From Seonamhaeicola aphaedonensis (GTDB lineage: Bacteria; Bacteroidota; Bacteroidia; Flavobacteriales; Flavobacteriaceae), in NCBI RefSeq assembly GCF_003386195.1, contig NZ_QRDX01000002.1, positions 86,176 to 140,648 of the forward strand: a stretch of 54,473 nt of DNA, given 5' to 3'. The translations under genes and the position numbers were made by a program. Shown piece by piece: positions 1 to 7,079 of the stretch. The notes under the pieces were generated by a model. It had not been told where the DNA came from, did not search any database, and was given only the letters and a program-made list of their open reading frames with translations. Positions within the stretch are counted from its first letter, which is position 1. The number at the start of each line of letters is the position of its first letter.

Positions 1-2398
1 AAGGTGCTTGGTTATCAGTAACCACGACATCTTGTGTACATACAGTATCATTACCAGCAGTATCTGTAAACGTCCAAGTAATGGTAGTCGTACCTAATGG
101 CCAAGGGTCATTAAGCGCAGCGTTGTCACTTCTAGTACCAACAGCGTTTATAGTACCATCACAATTATCATTAGCCTGAGGCACCGATACATCCGTACTG
201 TTAGAACATACAGTGTCTGAATCGGAGTTAAAATCTATTTGAGACAATGAGTCACAATCGAATACAGGTGCTTGGTTATCAGTAACCACGACATCTTGTG
301 TACATACAGTATCATTACCAGCAGTATCTGTAAACGTCCAAGTAATGGTAGTCGTACCTAATGGCCAAGGGTCATTAAGCGCAGCGTTGTCACTTCTAGT
401 ACCAACAGCGTTTATAGTACCATCACAATTATCATTAGCCTGAGGCACCGATACATCCGTACTGTTAGAACATACGGTATCTGAATCGGAGTTAAAATCT
501 ATTTGAGACAATAAGTCACAATCGAATACAGGTGCTTGGTTATCGGTAACCACGACATCAATACTACAAGAAGCTTTATTTCCAGAGCCATCGGTAACAG
601 TCCAAATAACTGTTGTAGTACCTAATTGGAAAACAGCGCCGTTCAGAGTTGAACCATTATTATAGTCATTGATTACAGATGCAACACCACAATTATCTAA
701 AGCACTAGTTGGATTTAAACTAGCATCAGGAACTGTAAAAGTACAAACCCCATTATCAGTATCATAAGAAGCATCAGGAGTTGCACAAGTAATCGTAGGG
801 TTTTCATTATCTTCAACAACAACGTTAATGCTACAAGAAGCTTTATTTCCGCTACCATCCGTAATGGTCCAAACAACAGGAGTAGTTCCTAACGGGAAAA
901 CAGCACCGTTAAGAGTTGAACCATTATTATAGTCATTGATTACAGATGCAACACCACAATTATCTAAAGCACTAGTTGGATTTAAACTAGCGTCAGGAAC
1001 TGTAAAAGTACAAACCCCATTGTCAGTATCATAGGAAGCATCAAGAGTTGCACAAGTAATGGTAGGGTTTTCGCTATCAGTAACGGTAACCGTTTGATCA
1101 CAAGTAGCAGTATTACCCGAAGCATCTTCAACAGTCCATGTTACAGTAGTTGAGCCAACAGGGAATTGAAAGTTATCGGGAATATTTTTGGTAATTGTTA
1201 AATCATTTGTGTCACAATCGTCACCCACGGTTGGATCACCAAGGGCAACATTAGACGCATAACAGAAGCCATTATCAGCACTCACATTAACAGTAGGAGG
1301 ACAAGTAATAGTTGGTGCAGTGTCTGTAATTGTAATATCGTCCGAAACAGTAACACTATTACATCCCATAATAGCGTCAGGATCATATATAGTAAGTGTT
1401 ACAGTGTAGGTTCCATCTTGTGCATAAATATGAGATGGATTTTGAATATTATCAACACTATTACCATCTCCAAAATTCCAATCATATTCCGTGTTAAGCC
1501 CACCACTTGATGATCCCGTAAAATCAACCGTTAAACTACATCCATCGCTATCAGGCTCAACAGTCATTAAAGTTCCAGTTACACCGGCAATAAACTCCAT
1601 TTCAATATCAGCATCAACGGTAATAAATGTGCTTGTACATTCATCACTCAAGGATACTGTAACAGCAACATTAAACTCATATTGACCAGGTTCTGAAACT
1701 GTAATAGTAGGATCTTCAACAGTATTACTTGGGGCAAAATCAACTGTTGCCCCAGAAGGGGAAGAAACTACTGTCCATAAATAAGTAGGAGTGCCTTCAA
1801 CAAACCCATTTAATTCCAAATCGACAAAGGTAGGTTCAAAACAAAACTGATTCTCTCCAAGACCTGGATCAATATCAATGTTTGGATCAATCTGTATGGT
1901 ACCTCCTGCAGCTACTACTTCACTAAAGATAATACATACATTTCCTCCTCCAGTACAAGCCGTATATTCAACTGTACCAATATTTATCCTTTTATTGTTA
2001 TTACAAGGTCCTATAGTAGACAAAGCTGCAGTACCATTACTGGTATTAAGGTCTGTAGTGTTTTCAATAACAATTGCGGTATTTGGGGCTAAAGTTAATG
2101 TGGCGTTTGCAGTCCAAATAATTTGACCACCATCTTCTATAATAACTCTATCTATGCTAGAAGGTATAGTGGTATCAACACTTATAAATATATCAATACC
2201 ATTAGGGATAATAACAGTACCATCACACGTCGCTGCATTTGTAGTAACAAAAGTAACTAATTGGGCACCTGTCATATTATTTGGTACAGTACACTGAGCA
2301 TTTACCTCAGAAATTCCTGCTAATAAAAAAGATATCGCAAACAATAATATCGTTTTACTGCGGATAATTGCAATTAGACTATAAGTATTAGTTTTCAT
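1..2398 (-). CDS. Giant HYR/PKD-repeat surface protein, N-terminal part, cut by the window edge
   Basis: The minus strand stays open from an ATG at 2398 to the window edge, about 799 codons with no stop. It begins MKTNTYSLIAII and has a hydrophobic stretch ending near NAQC, which I read as a signal peptide. An N-terminal region with a TxDLNTSNGTAALS-like segment follows, then a PKD-like module (YDWNFGDGNS, around plus-strand 1380-1560). After that come hyalin-repeat (HYR) modules with the recurring pattern of TITC, an LGTTxVxWT core and DxxGNxxxC. The last modules before the edge are tandem duplicates of 88 and 89 residues. Such proteins are usually exported by type IX secretion and anchored or released through a C-terminal sorting domain, which would lie outside this window. 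The role is probably adhesion or cell-surface structure; no catalytic domain is visible. It is divergent from the SixA-like gene. Confidence 0.85.
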   Translation of the reverse strand, partial: MKTNTYSLIAIIRSKTILLFAISFLLAGISEVNAQCTVPNNMTGAQLVTFVTTNAATCDGTVIIPNGIDIFISVDTTIPSSIDRVIIEDGGQIIWTANATLTLAPNTAIVIENTTDLNTSNGTAALSTIGPCNNNKRINIGTVEYTACTGGGNVCIIFSEVVAAGGTIQIDPNIDIDPGLGENQFCFEPTFVDLELNGFVEGTPTYLWTVVSSPSGATVDFAPSNTVEDPTITVSEPGQYEFNVAVTVSLSDECTSTFITVDADIEMEFIAGVTGTLMTVEPDSDGCSLTVDFTGSSSGGLNTEYDWNFGDGNSVDNIQNPSHIYAQDGTYTVTLTIYDPDAIMGCNSVTVSDDITITDTAPTITCPPTVNVSADNGFCYASNVALGDPTVGDDCDTNDLTITKNIPDNFQFPVGSTTVTWTVEDASGNTATCDQTVTVTDSENPTITCATLDASYDTDNGVCTFTVPDASLNPTSALDNCGVASVINDYNNGSTLNGAVFPLGTTPVVWTITDGSGNKASCSINVVVEDNENPTITCATPDASYDTDNGVCTFTVPDASLNPTSALDNCGVASVINDYNNGSTLNGAVFQLGTTTVIWTVTDGSGNKASCSIDVVVTDNQAPVFDCDLLSQIDFNSDSDTVCSNSTDVSVPQANDNCDGTINAVGTRSDNAALNDPWPLGTTTITWTFTDTAGNDTVCTQDVVVTDNQAPVFDCDSLSQIDFNSDSDTVCSNSTDVSVPQANDNCDGTINAVGTRSDNAALNDPWPLGTTTITWTFTDTAGNDTVCTQDVVVTDNQAP
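3..530. repeat. Two near-identical 264-bp tandem units (88-aa HYR module)
   Basis: The unit beginning GGTGCTTGGTTATC occurs at 3, again at 267, and a third copy starts at 531 but diverges after about 30 bases. The period is 264 bp, exactly 88 codons, so the protein frame is kept. The two full copies differ at only about three positions by eye, which suggests recent duplication or ongoing gene conversion. The repeat may continue beyond the window edge. Confidence 0.95.
564..1097. repeat. Two 267-bp tandem units (89-aa HYR module)
   Basis: CTACAAGAAGCTTTATTTCC starts at 564 and again at 831, giving a 267-bp (89-codon) period. The inner 100 bases or so, around the shared CATTATTATAGTCATTG, are nearly identical. 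The flanks have drifted more than in the neighbouring 264-bp units, so this duplication looks older. Confidence 0.9.
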
Positions 2399-2861
2399 AA
2401 GCTTGTAGATTTGTATTGACTTTAGCAAGATTTTTAGATATATAAATAGGATGCACAACAATGTTGTTAGGCAACCATGCTTTGCTTCTTAAAAAAAGTA
2501 ATGAGGGAATAATGCCAACAAGGGCATTAAAGACTTTTGTAGTGAAATTTAGATTTGGGGTCATGATTTCAGTTAATAGCTATAACAAAGCAACATATAT
2601 GTCTTAATTTATTCAAAAAAACATGTTAAATCACTCAAAAAGTCGACAAAGAGTTTTTTAGACTCGTTTAATCGGATTAACTGTATGATTTAACGACTTG
2701 AACATTTAATAATACCTCTTACTAAGGTTTTTATAATCCATAATTAATTGAATTTTGGTTAATTAAAGTCGTAATTTTACAATTACAATAAGCAAATAAA
2801 GTTCTTTTTATCGAAAAAAACAACATTTAATCGATAAAAAACAACATTTTATCCAATAACT
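2399..2861. other. Divergent intergenic region between the HYR protein and the sixA-like gene
   Basis: This 463-bp AT-rich region has no plausible gene. It holds a short inverted repeat ACAACA-A-TGTTGT near 2458 and a 7-bp hairpin (TAATGCC / GGCATTA, 2510-2529) that would lie in the 5' leader of the minus-strand gene. Next to the plus-strand gene there is a 20-bp tandem direct repeat at 2811-2850. No exact TAnnTTTG promoter was found on either strand. Confidence 0.6.
2811..2850. repeat. 20-bp tandem direct repeat upstream of the sixA-like gene
   Basis: Two adjacent 20-bp units at 2811 and 2831 share TCGA(T/A)AAAAAACAACATTT. They end 11 bases before the ATG at 2862. The second unit contains CGATAAAA, a motif that recurs upstream of the next two genes. 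It could be an operator or a leader element; function is unknown. Confidence 0.7.
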
Positions 2862-3353
2862 ATGAGAAAATTAACCTTAATAAGACATGCCAAGTCTTCA
2901 TGGGAGCATGATGTTATAGATCATGAACGGCCATTGAACAGTAGAGGGTATAAAGATGCGGTACTGGTTTCAAGCTATTTATCGCAGACCAATGATCTAA
3001 AATTTGATAAAATTTTATCAAGTGATGCTGTAAGAGCTAGGACCACAGCTAATATTTTTATGGATAACTTTAGAATTGATAAAGAGCGAATAGAGTTAAA
3101 ATACAAATTGTATGATTTTTCAGGAAACGATTTGGTAGAAGTCATTAAAAACTGTGATGATGAAATGCAAAATTTATTAATTTTTGGACATAATCATGCC
3201 ATTACGGCCTTTGTGAATACTTATGGCAATGATTATATAAACAATGTGCCTACCTGTGGCGTGGTTACTATTGAGTTTGATATCCATAGTTGGAATGAGC
3301 TCAATAAAGGAAAGACGATTAGGAAGTTATTTCCAAGAGACTTAAAGGGGTAA
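2862..3353 (+). CDS. sixA: SixA-like phosphohistidine phosphatase (histidine phosphatase superfamily)
   Basis: This 163-aa cytosolic protein starts with LTLIRHAKSSWEHD, where RHAKS is the catalytic RHG-type motif with the histidine that becomes phosphorylated. A second conserved histidine is in IFGHNHAIT near residue 110. The length fits the short SixA branch, which removes phosphate from histidine residues of phosphotransfer proteins, rather than phosphoglycerate mutases. From general knowledge, sixA-like genes in Flavobacteriaceae often sit next to ppk1 and ppx; here those genes are about 17 kb downstream, beyond the gliding cluster. The true substrate cannot be told from sequence. The gene looks intact and appears to be transcribed alone. 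Confidence 0.85.
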   Translation: MRKLTLIRHAKSSWEHDVIDHERPLNSRGYKDAVLVSSYLSQTNDLKFDKILSSDAVRARTTANIFMDNFRIDKERIELKYKLYDFSGNDLVEVIKNCDDEMQNLLIFGHNHAITAFVNTYGNDYINNVPTCGVVTIEFDIHSWNELNKGKTIRKLFPRDLKG

Positions 3354-3486
3354 CAGAGTTTAAATATATTATTCATACTTGGTTTTTCAAGTTACATATG
3401 TGTTTTGTGACTTCCTACTTTATTCAAATACATTAAGTTTAAAAAGGTGTTATTTCTTACATAAAATAAAAAAATATCAAATAAAT

Positions 3487-3517
3487 CGATAAAACGATTG
3501 TTTTTAACGATAAAATG
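3487..3517. promoter_or_regulatory. Pair of CGATAAAA motifs upstream of the 148-aa exported protein
   Basis: CGATAAAA occurs at 3487 and 3508, 21 bp apart, about two helical turns. The pair lies 36-66 bases before the ATG at 3553. The same octamer is upstream of the genes before and after it. Binding of a shared regulator is inference only. Confidence 0.4.
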
Positions 3518-3552
3518 TATAAATTAGCGCACTGAACCTCAAATCTATTTTT

Positions 3553-3999
3553 ATGAAAACAAAAATATTCCTACTTGGTTTTTGTCTTTTCCTAGTTACT
3601 GGGCTTAGTTTTGCTCAAAAAAAGAAACAACCAAAAAGTATCATTAATGATAAAGTGGCTATTAAGAAATATCATAGCAAAGATGAATTAGATAGAAAGC
3701 AAAAAGGTGAGTTACTGGTATTGTATATTGAAAGAATTGAAAGTTTAGTGCAGCTAATGCCTTACATCGCTTTTGCTACTAAACCAGGAATTACGATGTC
3801 TACTTTAGGTATTCCGAATGATAATGACAATAGAAAAATTTTAGATGAACAATTTGAAGCGACTGATGATTTTATAGAAAAGAATAAGGTGTTTCAGCAA
3901 CGAATATTACCCTATTCAGATACCGATGACTTAGTCTCTGCTATTTTATTTTACGAAGATACACTAAAATCACTTCATGAATACAGTGAATTTCATTAG
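3553..3999 (+). CDS. Small exported protein of unknown function (148 aa)
   Basis: The N-terminus MKTKIFLLGFCLFLVTGLSFAQ is a clear signal peptide with a cleavage site after FAQ, as is common in Flavobacteriia. The mature part is about 125 residues, starts with a basic KKKQPK stretch and is rich in charged residues that look alpha-helical (a DELDRKQKGELLVLYIERIE segment). No cysteine pair, metal site or known domain is recognised. It is followed by a strong intrinsic terminator, so it forms its own unit. I do not recognise the family; a periplasmic or surface role linked to the gliding cluster is possible only from position. Confidence 0.75.
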   Translation: MKTKIFLLGFCLFLVTGLSFAQKKKQPKSIINDKVAIKKYHSKDELDRKQKGELLVLYIERIESLVQLMPYIAFATKPGITMSTLGIPNDNDNRKILDEQFEATDDFIEKNKVFQQRILPYSDTDDLVSAILFYEDTLKSLHEYSEFH

Positions 4000-4022
4000 T
4001 AATTTCAAAATATACTTTTATT

Positions 4023-4051
4023 AAGGAGCTCTTTAGGAGCTCCTTTTTTTT
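4023..4051 (+). terminator. Intrinsic terminator after the 148-aa exported protein
   Basis: An 8-bp stem AAGGAGCT / AGCTCCTT with a 7-base loop is followed directly by a run of T residues, 24 bases after the stop codon at 3999. Confidence 0.9.
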
Positions 4052-4147
4052 GCTTTCATGTTGGTGGTATATTTTTTTGTGACTTAAATAAACCATTATG
4101 TTGAAAGATTAACCAATTATATTTAATCTTATTAAAAAGTATTTTGT

Positions 4148-4190
4148 CGATAAAATATGAAAAATATTACATAAATTAAACCTTTTATCG
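4148..4190. promoter_or_regulatory. Inverted pair of CGATAAAA motifs
   Basis: CGATAAAA at 4148-4155 is matched by its inverse TTTTATCG at 4183-4190, upstream of the promoter of the next gene. The octamer is shared with the two preceding upstream regions. A regulatory role is inferred. Confidence 0.35.
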
Positions 4191-4195
4191 ATTTA

Positions 4196-4227
4196 TTTGG
4201 TATTTCGTGGAATTAGTTTTATATTTG
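4196..4227 (+). promoter_or_regulatory. Bacteroidota-type promoter of the beta-helix protein/sprC unit
   Basis: TTTG at 4196-4199 and TATATTTG at 4220-4227 are separated by 20 bases, matching the -33/-7 consensus (TTTG, TAnnTTTG) of Bacteroidota. The -7 box ends 48 bases before the ATG at 4276. Confidence 0.75.
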
Positions 4228-4275
4228 AAAAATTAATTGATAAACCATTTCTACTGAAATCATAAATACTTGATT

Positions 4276-5595
4276 ATGAAACAGCTTAATGTACTAATAT
4301 GGATGTTACTTTTAGTTTCTGTAAACCTTTTTGCTCAACAGGAAAAAGGCATTATAGGAGCTACCAATTGGTTGAATAATTGGACAGAGTTTCAACCTGG
4401 TAAAGAATATTATAGAGAGCCAACTCAAATTATAACAGGTAATATAACCAAAGATACCAAGCTATATAAAAGAGATACGTATCTGCTTATAGGTAGTGTG
4501 TTCGTTACAAATGAATCAACACTGTATATTGAACCAGGCACGGTAATCTTGGGAGATTATGATACTAAAGCTTCTTTAACAATTTCAAAAGGATCTAAAA
4601 TAGTTGCTGAAGGCACAGAAACAGACCCCATAATCTTTTCGTCCAATAAAAGTGTTAAGAAGGCAGGTGACTGGGGAGGACTTATTCTTTTGGGTGATGC
4701 GCCTTTAAATAAATTTGGTAACGGATCTGTAGCAAGCTTTCATAGTAAACTACAGCCTGAAAATTACGTAAATACTAATTATGGGGGTAATAATTCAGAA
4801 AGTAGCTCGGGTATTCTTAAATATGTAAGAATTGAATACTCAGGAAAAAGAGTTAGAGGAGCAGGGTATTTTAACGGTTTACTTTTAGCAGGTATAGGGT
4901 CTGAAACTATTTTAGAAAATATTATGGTAACCTATACTGCTGGTGATGCTTTTGAGATTTGGGGTGGAGATATTACTCTAAATCAGGCAGTATCTTATAA
5001 AGCTAATAGTAACGACTTTAAATTTAATTATGGAACCCAATGTAGGTTAAATAATTCTCTAGCTATTAGGTCTCCTTATATTTCAAGTAGTGAAGGTTCT
5101 CGTTGCCTGAAAGTGTTGTCTTATGATAAAAGAGAAGAAGTTGACTTTTCCAAAAAATCTACATTTGTGGTGGCTAAAAACATTACAATTTTTAACGACA
5201 CAGAAAATTTAGAGGAAGATATTGAAAAAGGATTAGTTAAAGAGGGTGTTTATGTGGGGCAAGATGCTGCTTTAGATATGAACAAAAGTGTTATTTCTGG
5301 ATTTAATCCTGCCGTTATACTAGATGATAGAATATCAATCAATCAAGGAAATCTTGAAAAAATTAAGTTCACAGATATGTATTTCAATAACTGTAACGGC
5401 AATATTTTTACTGCTTATAACAATAATAATGATGATTTAGAGAATTGGTATGGAAATGCTGCTTTCTTTAATGTTTACTCTAAAAGTAGTAATAAAGAGA
5501 CTTTTATAGATATTGAAAACCAGAGAAGACCAGATTACAGGCTAAGAATTAATAAAATAATTGCTATTAATAAACCTGAGGTTGATGAGGATTAG
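4276..5595 (+). CDS. Exported beta-helix-like surface protein (439 aa)
   Basis: I choose the ATG at 4276 because the upstream in-frame TTG at 4270 adds nothing; the protein then begins MKQLNVLIWMLLLVSVNLFAQ, a clean signal peptide. The mature part contains LLIGSVFVTNESTLYIEPGTVI and repeated short strands, typical of a Bacteroidota secreted family predicted to form a right-handed parallel beta-helix and often misnamed multidrug transporter. Conserved blocks include GDWGGLILLGDAP and RIEYSGKR. Members usually end with a T9SS sorting domain; here the protein ends in an acidic NKPEVDED without one. It is 52 bases upstream of the sprC-like gene and likely co-transcribed from the promoter at 4196-4227. 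Its role is unknown; a surface or periplasmic part of the gliding system is inference from context. Confidence 0.75.
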   Translation: MKQLNVLIWMLLLVSVNLFAQQEKGIIGATNWLNNWTEFQPGKEYYREPTQIITGNITKDTKLYKRDTYLLIGSVFVTNESTLYIEPGTVILGDYDTKASLTISKGSKIVAEGTETDPIIFSSNKSVKKAGDWGGLILLGDAPLNKFGNGSVASFHSKLQPENYVNTNYGGNNSESSSGILKYVRIEYSGKRVRGAGYFNGLLLAGIGSETILENIMVTYTAGDAFEIWGGDITLNQAVSYKANSNDFKFNYGTQCRLNNSLAIRSPYISSSEGSRCLKVLSYDKREEVDFSKKSTFVVAKNITIFNDTENLEEDIEKGLVKEGVYVGQDAALDMNKSVISGFNPAVILDDRISINQGNLEKIKFTDMYFNNCNGNIFTAYNNNNDDLENWYGNAAFFNVYSKSSNKETFIDIENQRRPDYRLRINKIIAINKPEVDED

Positions 5596-5647
5596 ATAAT
5601 AGTTAGTTGTTTTAGAGTGTATTACATAGTAATAAAAAAACCTACTT

Positions 5648-7078
5648 ATGAAGAAGAATATTACCTTATTACTTTTTGGTGTGCTCTCATTTTCATTAAT
5701 ACAAGCACAAATAGTTATTAGTAAACCAAATTTGGGTTTTACTCAGGCTTGTGCTAGTTCTTCATTTAATACCTACAATGTTACTTTTTCTTTTTCACCA
5801 GATACAGCTTTAACAGGGTCTAATCAATTTATTGTTGAGCTTTCTGATGAAACAGGAGATTTCACTAATGCTGAAATTGTTTTTACAACAACGGCTGGAA
5901 GTGTTACAAGTTCACCAGCAACCTTAAGTTTTTCTTTGCCAATAGACACAGCTGGTGAAGCCTATAGAGTAAGAATTAAAAGTACGTCGCCTATTGCAAC
6001 TAGTAGTGGCTCAGATGTTTTTGCAGCTTACTACAAGATTCAAGATTCACCATTTACAATCAATAATTTAATTGAAACCGCAGTGTTTTGTTCTGGTGGA
6101 AGTTATATGTTAACTATTGATAATCCTGGAGATGCTATGAATGATTCACCGTTACAGTATCCCTCATTAACATTTAATTGGTATAAAGAAACAGGTCCTT
6201 CGGCATCTGTTTTCATATCCTCTGGAGATACATTAGAAGTTACCGAATCGGGTACTTATTTTGTAGAGACTAATTACGGAACCTGCACATCAGATTCCTT
6301 TTCAAATAGAGTGACTGTAAGCGAAGCTTCAAGTGGGGAAACAACAACAGCTATAAATTCACTTTTGGGTAATCCATATTGTCAAGAAGACGGCCCAACA
6401 ACTTTAAGTACAATAGCAGGAGACAGTTATGAATGGTTTAAAGATGGTGAAAGAATTGTTGGAGCTACTGGCCAAATGATAGAAACCAATGAAGCTGGTA
6501 CTTATTCAGTTAATATAGATTTAGGAAATTGTACAGCAAGTGCTACTATAGATCTGGAAAATACTGGTTTTACCAGCAGTATAGATGTAGATGATGTAAA
6601 TATGTTAGAGGAGGGTCAAACTTTAGTAGCTACAGTAACCACTAATGCAAATACACCAATATATAAATGGTATATAAATGGTTCAGAAATTTCAGGAGCT
6701 ACATCTAGCAGTTATGAAATTAATAGTGCTGGAAATTATAAGGTAAACATTAATCAAACGGTTGGGTGTTTGTCTTCTAAAGAATTTTTGTTTAGAGTTA
6801 CAGAACCTTTTCCTAATGTTTCTAAAATTCCAAACTTAATTAGCCCTAATGGAGATGGTATAAATGATACCTGGATAATTCCGCAAGAGTATGTAAGTGG
6901 ATCGGGTGCTCAGGTTATGATAGTAAGCGAGCAGGGAAAAATAGTTTTAAACACTAACGATTATCAAAATAACTGGCCAGAAAATATAAGTTTTAAAGAT
7001 GTAAACCCAGTGTATTATTATATAATAACAACCCCAAATAATAAAACACGTAAAGGATCTATTACAGTTGTTAAATAA
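5648..7078 (+). CDS. sprC: SprC-like gliding-associated surface protein with CHU_C-type sorting domain
   Basis: This 476-aa protein has a signal peptide (MKKNITLLLFGVLSFSLIQAQ), Ig-like modules with WYK and W-Y-I-N-G strands in the middle (about residues 150-380), and a C-terminal gliding motility-associated domain of the CHU_C/TIGR04131 type containing LISPNGDGINDTW near residue 400. Such type B sorting domains direct export by type IX secretion. In Flavobacterium johnsoniae, sprC, sprD, sprB and sprF lie in this order in one operon and loss of sprC or sprD impairs gliding; the same gene order here is the main reason for the name. The stop is 1 base from the sprD start, so the two are surely co-translated or tightly coupled. 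The exact orthology would need an alignment. Confidence 0.7.
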   Translation: MKKNITLLLFGVLSFSLIQAQIVISKPNLGFTQACASSSFNTYNVTFSFSPDTALTGSNQFIVELSDETGDFTNAEIVFTTTAGSVTSSPATLSFSLPIDTAGEAYRVRIKSTSPIATSSGSDVFAAYYKIQDSPFTINNLIETAVFCSGGSYMLTIDNPGDAMNDSPLQYPSLTFNWYKETGPSASVFISSGDTLEVTESGTYFVETNYGTCTSDSFSNRVTVSEASSGETTTAINSLLGNPYCQEDGPTTLSTIAGDSYEWFKDGERIVGATGQMIETNEAGTYSVNIDLGNCTASATIDLENTGFTSSIDVDDVNMLEEGQTLVATVTTNANTPIYKWYINGSEISGATSSSYEINSAGNYKVNINQTVGCLSSKEFLFRVTEPFPNVSKIPNLISPNGDGINDTWIIPQEYVSGSGAQVMIVSEQGKIVLNTNDYQNNWPENISFKDVNPVYYYIITTPNNKTRKGSITVVK

Positions 7079-7079
7079 C

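Noticed and set aside
1-540. Possible CRISPR array because of regular repeats
   Set aside because: The period is 264 bp, in frame with an 88-residue protein module, with no short repeats separated by unique spacers.
1491-2126. Plus-strand open frames opposite the HYR protein
   Set aside because: They are shadows of the long minus-strand coding frame, which has a signal peptide and clear HYR/PKD modules.
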